A stretch of 64,000 nt of DNA, from assembly GCF_027490375.1 (NCBI RefSeq), contig NZ_JAIXYH010000059.1:1-64000 (forward strand). The letters are read 5' to 3'. This document shows positions 1 through 9,534 of the stretch, piece after piece. The translations under genes and the position numbers were made by a program. The stretch's first letter is position 1, and each line of letters starts with the position of its first letter. Under the pieces are notes generated by a model. That model saw only the letters and a list, made by a program, of their open reading frames with translations. It was not told where the DNA came from and ran no database searches. This DNA is from Flavobacterium sp. (GTDB lineage: Bacteria; Bacteroidota; Bacteroidia; Flavobacteriales; Flavobacteriaceae).

Positions 1-170
1 TAGTTATGTGCCTATGTGGTCAGCATTTTACACCACATAGACACATAGGTTTTTTTGCGAGAAGGAGCTAGTTATGTGCCTATGTGGTCAGTATTTTAAA
101 CTACATAGACAAATAGGTTTTGTTGCGAGAAGTAGCTAGTTATGTGCCTATATGGTCAGTTTTTCATAGG
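1..170. repeat. 68-bp tandem hairpin repeat, about 2.5 copies
   Basis: Units start at 1, 69 and 137; the third is cut off after about 33 bases. Each full unit holds an inverted repeat, CTATGTGGT paired with ACCACATAG, extended outward by TATGTG/CACATA. In the second unit a C-to-T change turns one pair into a G-T wobble, so the stem is kept. The array ends before a terminator-like hairpin at 210. It may continue upstream of the window. Function unknown; it could be structured RNA at the 3' end of an upstream transcript or a repeat of REP type. Confidence 0.8.
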
Positions 171-209
171 GCGGGCATGAGGGAGGTTAATTGCAAAACG
201 ATACGACCG

Positions 210-234
210 ACCCTTTCAAAATGATAGGGTTTTT
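210..234 (+). terminator. terminator-like hairpin
   Basis: ACCCTTTCA and TGATAGGGT form a 9-bp stem with one mismatch and a 3-base loop, followed by a short T run. It probably ends transcription coming from left of the window before the kdp operon. Confidence 0.5.
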
Positions 235-436
235 ACATTAAGTTCTATTATGTGAAATTCCAAGTGGTTGTAATTCATTATTTTATATTTCTGTAGAATA
301 AACGGATAGCTTTTTGCCAAACTCCCAACATTCTAAATTATTTCAAATGAAAAATCGAATTACAATGGTTGGTCGTTCAAAAGCGACTTTTCAAATGTTT
401 CCTTCCAGTTCCTTTCTAAATCTAAAACCCTAAATC

Positions 437-520
437 ATGCCAGTTTTACTTTTCACTACGCTTGGCGTACTTATTTACGCCATTTTGTTTAAATCAATCG
501 ACTGGTTCGATAAAATCTAA
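437..520 (+). CDS. 27-residue membrane peptide upstream of kdpF
   Basis: An open frame of 28 codons starts at ATG 437 and stops at 518-520, five bases before kdpF. The peptide has one hydrophobic stretch (about residues 3-18) and ends in SIDWFDKI. It could be a small accessory membrane peptide of the Kdp complex. Support is its position in the operon and its single predicted helix only; no family was recognised. Confidence 0.45.
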   Translation: MPVLLFTTLGVLIYAILFKSIDWFDKI

Positions 521-525
521 ATCCC

Positions 526-603
526 ATGTTAGCACTTTTCATCATCGCTATAGCCACATTCGTATATATGTGTTATGTGCTGCTTAAACCCGAAAAATTC
601 TAA
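526..603 (+). CDS. kdpF: KdpF, small subunit of the K+-transporting ATPase
   Basis: This 25-residue frame is a single membrane helix ending in LLKPEKF, the typical KdpF tail. KdpF stabilises the KdpABC complex in the inner membrane. It lies 20 bases before kdpA, in the expected order F-A-B-C. It was identified by reading the sequence directly. Confidence 0.85.
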   Translation: MLALFIIAIATFVYMCYVLLKPEKF

Positions 604-623
604 AAACACTTCAATATAAAATT

Positions 624-2327
624 ATGAATTCAGAAATATTTGGAGCGCTTTTAATGTTTGTAGCCGTAGTAATACTTGCATTTCCGCTCGGTAGCTACAT
701 CGCAAGAGTTTTTAACTTCGAGAAAACCTGGCTTGATCGAATCTTTAATCCGCTCGACAAAGTAATCTACAAACTTTCAGGTATAAATCCTTGCGTGGAA
801 ATGACCTATAAGCAGCAGCTTATAGCCCTATTATCCATTAACGTTACCTGGTTTATCCTATCCATGCTCGTTCTAACAAACATGAGTAATTTACCACTAA
901 ATCCAGATAATAATCCTTCCATGTCGGCCGACTTGGCGTTCAATACCGCCATAAGTTTTGTTACCAATACCAATCTTCAGCATTACTCGGGCGAAACCGG
1001 ACTTTCTTATCTCGGACAGTTACTGCTCATGTTGTGGCAGTTTATCAGCGCAGCCTGCGGTATTGCCATCAGTGCGGCCGTTTTCAAATCTATGCGGGAG
1101 CGCAGCACTACAACGCTGGGCAATTTCTATGCGTTCTTCGTACGGAGCAGCACCAGAATTTTACTTCCCTTATCGATTATCGTAGCAACAATCTTGGTTT
1201 TTAACGGAACTCCAATGACATTCGATGGAAAAGATACCGTAAGAACTCTCGAAGGTGCCGAACAACAAGTTAGCCGCGGACCTGTTGCTGCTTTCGTTGC
1301 CATCAAACAGCTCGGCACGAACGGAGGCGGATTTTACGGTCCGAACTCGGCGAACCCCATGGAAAATCCGAGCTACTTTACCAATATCGTAGAAACTGTA
1401 TCTATTTTGTTAATTCCGATGGCACTGATAATCGCAATGGGAATTTATGTGAATAAGCGAAAATTCTCTTACATAGTTTTTGGTGTAATGACACTGGGAT
1501 TTCTGATTTTAGCGCTCCCGTCGGTTTATTTTGAAATGCAAGGAAATAGCGCTGTTGCGGATCTTGGCGTGAGTCAGCCGCTCGGAAGCATGGAAGGTAA
1601 AGAAGTTCGTTTTGGTTCTGCAGCATCGGCCACTTGGGCCATTTTCACTACCTGCACCAGTAACGGATCCGTAAATTCTATGCACGACAGCCTAACGCCG
1701 TTAACAGGTTCATTCGCGATGTTAGGAATGATGATAAATTGTTTCTTTGGTGGAGTAGGAGTAGGATTTCTCAATTTCTATATCTTCATAATCCTTGCGG
1801 TTTTTATTAGTGGTTTGATGGTCGGAAGAACGCCGGAATTTCTTGGAAAGAAAATCGAAACCAAAGAAATGAAAATTGCTATGGTTATTGCCCTTTTACA
1901 TCCGCTGCTAATCTTAACAGGAACGGCTGTTGCAAGCGCGGTATTTACTTCCGATCCCGAAACTTATTCCGCTTGGCTGGCAAATCCAGGTTATCACGGC
2001 TTTAGCGAAATGTTATACGAGTTTACCTCGTCTAGTGCCAATAACGGCAGCGGTTTCGAAGGTTTAGGAGACAACACACCATTTTGGAATATCGCCTGCG
2101 GAATTGTCATGCTGTTGGCACGCTATCTTCCTATCATCGGGCCCGTTGCCATCGCCGGAATTCTGGCTTCAAAAAACTACATTCCGGAAAGCGCTGGTAC
2201 GCTGAAAACAGATACTGCAACTTTTGGTTTAATGACTTTCGCGGTAATCGCCATATTAGCAGCGCTAGCCTTTTTCCCAGCGCTAACTCTTGGTCCACTC
2301 GCCGAGTATTTTTCAATGTCTAAATAA
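624..2327 (+). CDS. kdpA: potassium-transporting ATPase subunit KdpA
   Basis: KdpA is the channel-like K+-binding subunit of the high-affinity KdpFABC pump in the inner membrane. The 567-residue length is normal. All four selectivity-filter loops are visible: TNTNLQHYSGE near residue 115, GTNGGGFYGPNSANP near 235, TSNGSVNSMHDS near 345 and SSSANNGSGFEGL near 470. About ten hydrophobic helices surround them. It is followed six bases later by kdpB and is expected to be induced at low K+ by the kinase genes at the end of the same operon. Identification is firm. Confidence 0.97.
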   Translation: MNSEIFGALLMFVAVVILAFPLGSYIARVFNFEKTWLDRIFNPLDKVIYKLSGINPCVEMTYKQQLIALLSINVTWFILSMLVLTNMSNLPLNPDNNPSMSADLAFNTAISFVTNTNLQHYSGETGLSYLGQLLLMLWQFISAACGIAISAAVFKSMRERSTTTLGNFYAFFVRSSTRILLPLSIIVATILVFNGTPMTFDGKDTVRTLEGAEQQVSRGPVAAFVAIKQLGTNGGGFYGPNSANPMENPSYFTNIVETVSILLIPMALIIAMGIYVNKRKFSYIVFGVMTLGFLILALPSVYFEMQGNSAVADLGVSQPLGSMEGKEVRFGSAASATWAIFTTCTSNGSVNSMHDSLTPLTGSFAMLGMMINCFFGGVGVGFLNFYIFIILAVFISGLMVGRTPEFLGKKIETKEMKIAMVIALLHPLLILTGTAVASAVFTSDPETYSAWLANPGYHGFSEMLYEFTSSSANNGSGFEGLGDNTPFWNIACGIVMLLARYLPIIGPVAIAGILASKNYIPESAGTLKTDTATFGLMTFAVIAILAALAFFPALTLGPLAEYFSMSK

Positions 2328-2333
2328 CGTCTC

Positions 2334-4370
2334 ATGGCAAAAAATGCATCTTTATATGAAAGAGCTTTCTTAATAGAAGCTTTAAAACAATCGTTCATCA
2401 AACTCAATCCAATCAAAATGTTTCGCAATCCGGTGATGTTTACCGTCGAAATCGGAACTGCTGTGATGTTTGCAGTTTGTTTGTGGATTATCGCTGGCGC
2501 AGAATCTCAAGGCTCATTGGCGTACAATTTAACTGTTTTTGTTGTCCTCTTCCTTACGCTGTTATTTGCCAATTTTGCCGAAGCTCTCGCCGAAGCGCGT
2601 GGGAAAGCACAAGCCGATAGTTTGCGAAAAACACGTGCTGAAACGCCGGCAAAACGCTTACGGAATTTTACGAATTCGGATAAAATTGAACTAGAAGAAA
2701 TTCAATCGTCTGATCTCCAAAAAAATGATGTCTTTATTTCCGAAGCCGGCGATATCATTCCTGCGGATGGTGAAATTATTGAAGGTTTAGCCACAATCGA
2801 TGAAAGCGCCATTACTGGTGAATCGGCTCCGGTAATTCGCGAGGCTGGTGGCGATAAAAGTTCGGTGACTGGTGGAACAAAAGTGCTTTCCGACAAGATT
2901 ATAGTGCGTGTAACTACCGAACAAGGCGAGAGTTTTCTCGATAAAATGATTGCTTTAGTGGAAGGCGCAAGTCGGCAAAAAACGCCGAACGAAATTGCGT
3001 TAACCATTTTACTTGCCGGATTTACACTCGTTTTTATAATCGTAACAGTAACTTTAAAACCTTTTGCCGATTATGCCAATACGCCAATCACCATCGCAGC
3101 ATTTATTTCGCTTTTTGTGTGTTTGATTCCAACGACGATCGGCGGACTCTTATCTGCAATCGGAATTGCGGGTATGGATCGTGCGCTTCGTGCTAACGTA
3201 ATCACTAAAAGTGGAAAAGCCGTAGAAACAGCAGGCGATGTCGATGTATTGCTACTCGATAAAACAGGAACGATTACCATCGGAAACAGAAAGGCAACGC
3301 GATTTTATCCAGCAATCGGCGTTTCAGACGATGCTTTTAAAGAAGCGGTAGTTCTAAGTTCATTGGCCGATGAAACGCCCGAGGGAAAGTCGATTATCGA
3401 ATTGGCAAATGTTAACAAACACGATTTTTATTCTGCCGAAGCTCGTTTTATAAACTTTACCGCCGAAACGCGCAGCAGTGGCGTTGATTTAGGAAACAAA
3501 CGCATTCGAAAAGGTGCTGCCGATGCCATTCGGAAATTGTGTGAAGCTGCTGGAAATGAATTTCCTAAAGAAATTCTCGATCAAGTGACAGCCATTTCGG
3601 CTAACGGTGGTACGCCCTTGGTTGTGTCGGTAAACGAAATTCCTTTTGGTGTTGTAGAACTTCAAGACATCATTAAACCCGGAATCCAAGAACGATTCGA
3701 GCGCTTACGCAGAATGGGAATCAAAACGGTAATGGTTACAGGCGATAATCCGCTTACGGCAAAGTTCATAGCTGAAAAAGCGGGCGTCGATGATTTTATC
3801 GCAGAAGCAAAACCCGAAGATAAGATGAACTACATCAAGAAAGAACAGGCCAACGGTCGCTTGGTAGCGATGATGGGCGACGGAACCAACGACGCTCCTG
3901 CCTTAGCTCAGGCCGATGTGGGTGTAGCTATGAATAGCGGAACACAAGCGGCCAAAGAAGCTGGAAATATGGTCGATTTGGATAACGATCCGACAAAATT
4001 GATTGAAATCGTAGAAATTGGTAAACAATTGCTTATGACACGCGGAACTTTAACCACATTTAGTATCGCAAACGACGTGGCTAAGTACTTCGCAATCATT
4101 CCCGCTTTGTTCATTATGGGCATTCCGGCTTTGCAAGGGCTAAACATCATGCAATTGCACAGTCCCGAAAGTGCGATTTTATCTGCGGTGATTTTTAATG
4201 CCATTATTATTCCTATGCTAATTCCGCTTGCGCTGAAAGGAGTAGCGTACAAACCAATTGGTGCCAGCGCATTACTTCGACGAAATTTATTGATTTACGG
4301 ACTCGGAGGCGTAATCGTTCCTTTCATCGGAATTAAAGCCATCGATCTTCTTGTTTCACTTTTCATCTAA
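2334..4370 (+). CDS. kdpB: potassium-transporting P-type ATPase subunit KdpB
   Basis: KdpB hydrolyses ATP to drive K+ uptake through KdpA. The 678-residue protein has the P-type ATPase marks: the TGES actuator motif near residue 163, the phosphorylated aspartate in DKTGT at residue 309, [10 protein letters not shown] near 468 and [20 protein letters not shown] near 513. Hydrophobic helices sit at about 30-85, 225-275 and 580-675. It lies between kdpA and kdpC with gaps of 6 and 8 bases. No missing residue was noticed. Confidence 0.98.
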   Translation: MAKNASLYERAFLIEALKQSFIKLNPIKMFRNPVMFTVEIGTAVMFAVCLWIIAGAESQGSLAYNLTVFVVLFLTLLFANFAEALAEARGKAQADSLRKTRAETPAKRLRNFTNSDKIELEEIQSSDLQKNDVFISEAGDIIPADGEIIEGLATIDESAITGESAPVIREAGGDKSSVTGGTKVLSDKIIVRVTTEQGESFLDKMIALVEGASRQKTPNEIALTILLAGFTLVFIIVTVTLKPFADYANTPITIAAFISLFVCLIPTTIGGLLSAIGIAGMDRALRANVITKSGKAVETAGDVDVLLLDKTGTITIGNRKATRFYPAIGVSDDAFKEAVVLSSLADETPEGKSIIELANVNKHDFYSAEARFINFTAETRSSGVDLGNKRIRKGAADAIRKLCEAAGNEFPKEILDQVTAISANGGTPLVVSVNEIPFGVVELQDIIKPGIQERFERLRRMGIKTVMVTGDNPLTAKFIAEKAGVDDFIAEAKPEDKMNYIKKEQANGRLVAMMGDGTNDAPALAQADVGVAMNSGTQAAKEAGNMVDLDNDPTKLIEIVEIGKQLLMTRGTLTTFSIANDVAKYFAIIPALFIMGIPALQGLNIMQLHSPESAILSAVIFNAIIIPMLIPLALKGVAYKPIGASALLRRNLLIYGLGGVIVPFIGIKAIDLLVSLFI

Positions 4371-4378
4371 TTACCGTC

Positions 4379-4930
4379 ATGAAAAAATCATTTTTAATAG
4401 GGTTACGACTAACAGCCGTTTGTGCCGTTTTATTTTGCGGATTCTACCTATTGTCTATTTTGGGAATTTCAAAATTAGTTCCCGAAGACAAAGCATTTAC
4501 TAAGAACGAGCATGGATTTTACGAAAACGTAGGTCAAGCTTTTACCAGCGATCGTTACTTTTGGTCCAGACCGTCTGCCGTTGATTACAATGCCGCAGGA
4601 TCAGGCGGAAGTAATAAAGGACCTTCAAACCCAGAGTATTTAGCTATTGTTCAAGCTCGAATTGATACACTTTTAGTGCATAATCCCGGTATTAAAAAGA
4701 GCGATATTCCTTCTGATTTAGTTACAGCCAGCGGAAGTGGATTAGATGCCAATATTTCAGTTCCTGCGGCGCAAATTCAAGTAAATCGCATCGCAAAAGT
4801 TCGTAACATTGAAATCGAAAAATTGAAAAAATTGGTCGAAGCACATATCGAAAAGCCGTTTTTAGGTGTTTTCGGAACCACAAAAATCAACGTTGTTAAA
4901 TTAAACGCAGCACTCGACAAGCTGAAATAA
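4379..4930 (+). CDS. kdpC: potassium-transporting ATPase subunit KdpC
   Basis: KdpC is the single-span subunit that stabilises nucleotide binding by KdpB. The 183-residue protein has one N-terminal helix (about residues 8-28). It then shows the conserved RYFWSRPSAVDYNA and GSNKGPSNPEY segments, and PSDLVTASGSGLDANIS-type sequence near 115-135. Length and order match the family. It is separated by only four bases from the downstream barrel gene. Confidence 0.96.
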   Translation: MKKSFLIGLRLTAVCAVLFCGFYLLSILGISKLVPEDKAFTKNEHGFYENVGQAFTSDRYFWSRPSAVDYNAAGSGGSNKGPSNPEYLAIVQARIDTLLVHNPGIKKSDIPSDLVTASGSGLDANISVPAAQIQVNRIAKVRNIEIEKLKKLVEAHIEKPFLGVFGTTKINVVKLNAALDKLK

Positions 4931-4934
4931 AATC

Positions 4935-6011
4935 ATGAGAAAATTAATTTTACCTATATTTTTGGCGCTAAGCGGAAGTTTGTACTCGCAAACCGACTCC
5001 AAATCTTCAAACCTAACATTTAGCGGATATCTGGAAACCTACTACGGTTACGATTTTGCAAACCCAGACGATCATCTGCGTTCAGCGGGAGTGTATTCCC
5101 ACAACAAACACAACGAAGTAAATCTGAATTTAGGATTTGTGAAGGCTGCGTATTCATCCGAACGCTTACGCGGAAATTTAGCTGTGATGGCAGGAACGTA
5201 TGCCGATGCAAACCTAGCTTCCGAGTCGCCTACTTTACAGAACATCTTTGAAGCAAACGTCGGAGTTAAGCTATCCGAAAACAAAAATTTGTGGATCGAT
5301 GCAGGGATTTTTGCTTCGCACATCGGTTTTGAAAGTGCCGTTGGAAAAGACTGTTGGAATCTAACGCGCAGTATTCTCGCCGATAATTCTCCGTATTACG
5401 AAAGTGGTGTCAAGGTTTCCTATACTTCCCCGTCAGGGAAATGGTTTGTAAGTGGCTTGTTGCTAAACGGTTGGCAACGTATTCAGCGTGTGGAAGGCAA
5501 TAACACGTTAGCGTTCGGACACCAAATTACCTTCAAACCCAGTGCGAAAGTTACGCTCAATAGCAGTTCTTTTGTGGGAAGCGATTCACCAGATATTGAC
5601 CGTAAAATGCGCTACTTCCACAACTTCTACGGACAATTTCAACTCACAGATAAATTCGGATTGATTGCAGGTTTTGATATTGGCGCACAGCAAACAGCCA
5701 AAAAAAGCAAAACCTATCACGCGTGGTATTCGCCAGTTTTAATCGGAAAATATGTGCTAAGTTCAAAGTCGACACTCGCTGCACGAGCCGAATATTACAA
5801 CGATGAAGATCAAGTAATTATCGCTACCACTTCACCAAACGGTTTTCAAACGGCAAGTTATTCCGTAAATTACGATTATCAAATTACGACCAATGCTGTT
5901 TGGCGTATCGAAGCACGCGGATTTAGTTCTAAAGATCGGATTTATACCTACGATGACGCTCCAGCTCCGCAAAACTATCTTATTACCACAGCTTTAGCAT
6001 TTTCTTTTTGA
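4935..6011 (+). CDS. outer-membrane beta-barrel (porin-like) protein in the kdp operon
   Basis: The 358-residue protein starts with a signal peptide (MRKLILPIFLALSGSLYSQ) and continues with alternating hydrophobic strands rich in Tyr, Phe and Gly, ending in phenylalanine (ALAFSF). This is typical of a Bacteroidota outer-membrane barrel of the BBP2 type. It is locked inside the kdp operon, 4 bases after kdpC and 1 base before the kdpD-like gene. A role in K+ entry across the outer membrane is therefore plausible, but that is inference. The barrel assignment rests on sequence character, not a family search. Confidence 0.8.
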   Translation: MRKLILPIFLALSGSLYSQTDSKSSNLTFSGYLETYYGYDFANPDDHLRSAGVYSHNKHNEVNLNLGFVKAAYSSERLRGNLAVMAGTYADANLASESPTLQNIFEANVGVKLSENKNLWIDAGIFASHIGFESAVGKDCWNLTRSILADNSPYYESGVKVSYTSPSGKWFVSGLLLNGWQRIQRVEGNNTLAFGHQITFKPSAKVTLNSSSFVGSDSPDIDRKMRYFHNFYGQFQLTDKFGLIAGFDIGAQQTAKKSKTYHAWYSPVLIGKYVLSSKSTLAARAEYYNDEDQVIIATTSPNGFQTASYSVNYDYQITTNAVWRIEARGFSSKDRIYTYDDAPAPQNYLITTALAFSF

Positions 6012-6012
6012 T

Positions 6013-7137
6013 ATGACCGAAAAAGATAAAACCGTACAGCATTTCCTTGACTTGATTAAAAAATCTCGGAAGGGAAAGTTCAAAATTTACATCGGAATGA
6101 GTGCCGGTGTAGGTAAAACGTATCGGATGCTGCAAGAAGCTAAAACGTTGATGACGAACGGTATCGATGTTAAAATAGGTTTTATCGAAACGCACAACCG
6201 CAAAGAAACACACGAATTACTTGAGGGTTTAACACTAATTCCGCGACGTAAAATTTTCTACAAAGGCAAAGAATTAGAAGAACTCGACGTGCAGGCAATC
6301 ATTAATTTACGGCCTGAAGTGGTTATAGTCGATGAGTTGGCGCACACCAATGTGGAAGGAAGTAAAAACGAAAAGCGCTGGCAAGACGTTCTTGAGATAA
6401 TCTCCGCCGGAATTAATGTTATTTCGGCGGTGAATATTCAACACATTGAAAGTTTGCATCAGGAAATCAAGGAAATCACGAGTGTAGATGTTAAAGAACG
6501 CGTGCCAGACAGCGTTTTGGCTCAAGCCGATGAGGTCGTAAACATCGATTTAACCGCCGATGAATTGATCACGCGACTGAAAGAAGGAAAGATTTATACC
6601 GCAGAGAAAATTCCTTGGGCGCTCAATAACTTTTTTAAAAGCGAACATATTTTGCAGCTCCGCGAACTCGCTCTCAAGGAAGTAGCTTCGCAAGTCGAAC
6701 GAAAAGTTGAAACTGAAATTACCAAACCAAATTCCATAAAACACGAACGCTTTATGGCTTGTATCAGCAGTAACGACAAAACAGCCAAAACTGTAATCCG
6801 AAAAACCGCGCGTCTGGCCAATTACTACCACAGCAAATGGTACGTGCTGTATGTGCAAACACCTGCTGAAAGTTCGAGTAAAATACCGCTCGACAAGCAA
6901 CGACATTTAATCAATCATTTTAAATTAGCGACCGAATTAAAAGCCGACATCATTAAAATTGAAAGTGCTTCGGTTGCCAAAACCATCATCGAACAAGCAG
7001 AATTGCGCAAGATTACAACCGTTTGTATCGGAAAGCCTCATTTTAGCTTGCTGCGCATTATTTTGTCGACCAATGTTTTTAATCAGTTGCTTAAGAAGTT
7101 GTCTTCCAGCCATATCGATCTCGTTATACTTTCGTAG
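6013..7137 (+). CDS. kdpD: short KdpD: N-terminal sensor plus USP domain, no kinase
   Basis: The 374-residue protein carries the KdpD N-terminal domain, with the nucleotide-binding motif GMSAGVGKTYRM at residues 28-39 and VDELAHTN near 110. A universal-stress-like domain follows from about 250 to the end. Full-length KdpD (about 900 residues) continues with four membrane helices and a histidine kinase, all absent here. The stop codon abuts the ATG of a separate kinase gene, so the two products probably work together as a split sensor. No KdpE response regulator is present in the window; it may lie upstream. Confidence 0.88.
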   Translation: MTEKDKTVQHFLDLIKKSRKGKFKIYIGMSAGVGKTYRMLQEAKTLMTNGIDVKIGFIETHNRKETHELLEGLTLIPRRKIFYKGKELEELDVQAIINLRPEVVIVDELAHTNVEGSKNEKRWQDVLEIISAGINVISAVNIQHIESLHQEIKEITSVDVKERVPDSVLAQADEVVNIDLTADELITRLKEGKIYTAEKIPWALNNFFKSEHILQLRELALKEVASQVERKVETEITKPNSIKHERFMACISSNDKTAKTVIRKTARLANYYHSKWYVLYVQTPAESSSKIPLDKQRHLINHFKLATELKADIIKIESASVAKTIIEQAELRKITTVCIGKPHFSLLRIILSTNVFNQLLKKLSSSHIDLVILS

Positions 7138-8868
7138 ATGAAAATTAAAACCAAACTTACGTTAGGTGTAGGCCTACTTTTTATTTTGATTGTGGTGTTG
7201 AGTTTAGTTGGCGCTCGAAACATCAATGCGCTGAAAACCGACACCGAGTCTATTTTAGATGCCAATTACAACACACTCGAATACTCTAGGAATATGCTCA
7301 TTTCTTTGGAAGATCGTTCGGAAGTGGCGCTCGATATCTTTGAAACAAACCTTCGAAATCAGGAAAAGAACATCACTGAAATCGGTGAACGCGAGGCAAC
7401 AAACCTAATTCGCGTCAAGTTTAATGCGTTGAAAAACAGCTCAGAACAAGATATTATTAAAAGTGATATTCGAGCGGGAATTTATGTTTTAATGGACTTG
7501 AACATGCATGCCATCGCACGTAAGAGTCAGATTGCCAGCACCACAGCCAACGAGGCTATTACTTGGATTGCGATAACGGGAACGCTTTGCTTTGTAATTG
7601 CTTTTACCCTTTTGGTGAATTTACCTTCGCACATTGCCAATCCGATTCGTGAAATTACCGACAGCATTCGAAATATCGCCGCACAGCAGTATTCGCAACG
7701 GGTTCGTTTTGAAAGTCATAGCGAATTTGGCCAATTAGCAAAATCGTTTAACACGATGGCCGAAAAGCTCGAGGAGTACAACAACAGTAATTTGGCGAAG
7801 TTAATGATGGAGAAACGCCGGATTGAAACACTCATCAATAACATGAATGATCCGGTTATTGGTCTAGATGAAAGAATGCAAATCATTTTCGCAAACGAAC
7901 AAGCTATTAAAATCTCGGGGTTAAAAACTGCCGACGTCATCGGTAAACCTGCAAAGGACTTAGCAGTTTCAAACGATTTAATTCGAACACTTATTCAGGA
8001 TTTAGAACTCGCGCAAACCGATACGTACAAGCGTCAAGTTCCCATGAAAATCTTCGCCGAAAACAAAGAAAGTTATTTTGAAAAAGAAACTATTCCGATC
8101 GCAATACAACCTACGGGCGAGGCCGAATCGAAGCTAGTCGGTCACGTCGTTTTTCTACGAAATGTAACTTCATACAAAGAACTCGATTCGGCTAAAACAA
8201 ACTTTATTGCGACGGTTTCACACGAATTTAAAACGCCAATTTCTTCAGTAAAGATGAGTCTGCAATTACTCGAAAACGAACAAATTGGAACATTAAATGC
8301 CGAGCAAAAGAATCTAGTCGACAGCATAAAAGACGATACAAACCGACTCCTAAAAATAACGAGCGAATTGCTCAACATTACGCAGGTGGAAAGTGGAAAT
8401 GTTCAATTAACGCTTATGCCCGAGCAGCCGTCGGAGATTGTTCGTTACGCAATCGATGCTACCAAAACGCAGGCAGAACAGAAACAAATAGCAGTGGTTT
8501 TTTCTGATACTGCTGAAAACAGTAAAGTGCTGATTGATCATGAAAAAACCGCTTGGGTGCTTACTAACTTGGTTTCGAATGCCATTCGATATTCACATGA
8601 AAATGCACAGGTTACGATTCGCATTTTCCATTCAGCTACTACTTTAGCGATTGCCGTTCAAGATACCGGACAAGGAATCGCTCCACAGTATATCGACAAA
8701 ATTTTCGACCGGTATTTTCGCGTTCCGGGTACCGAAACAGAAGGTACAGGCTTGGGTTTGGCAATTAGTAAAGAATTTATTGAGGCTCAAGGCGGAAGCA
8801 TCAGCGTTGAAAGCGATTACGGTTCTGGAAGTACGTTCACAATCCGACTTCAAAAAGCAAGTGTTTGA
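7138..8868 (+). CDS. membrane sensor histidine kinase (HAMP-PAS-HisKA-HATPase)
   Basis: The 576-residue kinase has membrane helices at about 6-25 and 142-163 around a helical periplasmic segment. A HAMP domain follows (about 164-216), then a PAS domain (about 225-330). HisKA has the phospho-acceptor histidine in SHEFKTP at residue 362. The HATPase motifs are NLVSNAIRYS, QDTGQGI and GTGLGLAISKEF. It starts immediately after the short KdpD and replaces the kinase half missing from it. It probably controls this operon in response to K+ or turgor. Partner regulator not seen. Confidence 0.92.
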   Translation: MKIKTKLTLGVGLLFILIVVLSLVGARNINALKTDTESILDANYNTLEYSRNMLISLEDRSEVALDIFETNLRNQEKNITEIGEREATNLIRVKFNALKNSSEQDIIKSDIRAGIYVLMDLNMHAIARKSQIASTTANEAITWIAITGTLCFVIAFTLLVNLPSHIANPIREITDSIRNIAAQQYSQRVRFESHSEFGQLAKSFNTMAEKLEEYNNSNLAKLMMEKRRIETLINNMNDPVIGLDERMQIIFANEQAIKISGLKTADVIGKPAKDLAVSNDLIRTLIQDLELAQTDTYKRQVPMKIFAENKESYFEKETIPIAIQPTGEAESKLVGHVVFLRNVTSYKELDSAKTNFIATVSHEFKTPISSVKMSLQLLENEQIGTLNAEQKNLVDSIKDDTNRLLKITSELLNITQVESGNVQLTLMPEQPSEIVRYAIDATKTQAEQKQIAVVFSDTAENSKVLIDHEKTAWVLTNLVSNAIRYSHENAQVTIRIFHSATTLAIAVQDTGQGIAPQYIDKIFDRYFRVPGTETEGTGLGLAISKEFIEAQGGSISVESDYGSGSTFTIRLQKASV

Positions 8869-8978
8869 AAAATGCTGAAAGTCAGCAGCTTAAATCATGG
8901 ACAGTCATAAATTTCTTTTAACGACGACTTTCGGCTGATTGTTTCTGTGTACTTTTCCATAAATAAATCAATGACAGC

Positions 8979-9257
8979 ATGGAAATAAAACAACACGACG
9001 ATGGTAAAAAAGGCAAGTTCTTCATTGAAGTTGCCGGAAAAGAAGAAGCCGAGATGACCTATGTTTGGGCGGGCTCGGATAAAATAATTATCGATCATAC
9101 TGCCGTTTCCGAAGTTCTTAAAGGTCAGAATGCCGGAAAGCAATTGGTGGCAGCAGCCGTAAACTTTGCAAGAGAAAAGCAAATAAAAATTTTACCACTG
9201 TGTCCGTTCGCAAAAGCAGTTATTCAAAAAAATGCCGATTACCACGATATTTTATAG
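8979..9257 (+). CDS. small GNAT-type N-acetyltransferase (YjdJ-like)
   Basis: The 92-residue protein matches the short Gcn5-related acyltransferase family. A beta core (FFIEVAGKEEAEMTYVW) is followed by the acyl-CoA loop region VLKGQNAGKQLVAAAV and the typical ILPLCPFAKAVIQKN ending. The start at 8979 gives the usual family length. It stands alone 110 bases after the kinase gene and before a strong hairpin. Substrate unknown. Confidence 0.85.
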   Translation: MEIKQHDDGKKGKFFIEVAGKEEAEMTYVWAGSDKIIIDHTAVSEVLKGQNAGKQLVAAAVNFAREKQIKILPLCPFAKAVIQKNADYHDIL

Positions 9258-9336
9258 CGGTAAGTAAATCTATAACAATCAGAATTTTACTTTTAAATCC
9301 TGCGTTTTTATTTTCTATAAAAGAAGAATAATACCT

Positions 9337-9402
9337 CCGTCTAAACTAATCTTGCAATAGTTAAAAACGATTGCAGCTCAGGTTTAGGCGGATTTTTTAT
9401 TT
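9337..9402 (+). terminator. strong two-part hairpin with T run upstream of the efflux operon
   Basis: CCGTCTAAAC (9337-9346) pairs with GTTTAGGCGG (9382-9391), and an inner stem TTGCAAT/ATTGCAG also forms. ATTTTTTATTT follows directly. It looks like the terminator of the GNAT gene. Because it sits 130 bases before the efflux operon, it could also act as an attenuator. Confidence 0.7.
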
Positions 9403-9534
9403 GCACCTTTGCTTCACGAAATAGGCCAGCTATTTGAATTTTTTAGATTTAATTAACGTCGCATCTGTAAATTATACAAAATCGGACTGCAAAAAAGCCT
9501 GTTTCTTTGCAATCTCAAAAATCCTATCTCGTTT

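Noticed and set aside
271..291. TTG...TATATTTC promoter before kdp
   Set aside because: The spacer of 13 bases is too short and the second box is off consensus; no reliable kdp promoter could be placed.
7135..7140. Frameshift splitting a full-length kdpD
   Set aside because: The short KdpD ends with a proper stop and the kinase has its own start, membrane segments, HAMP and PAS unlike the C-terminal half of KdpD; it is a separate gene, not a broken one.
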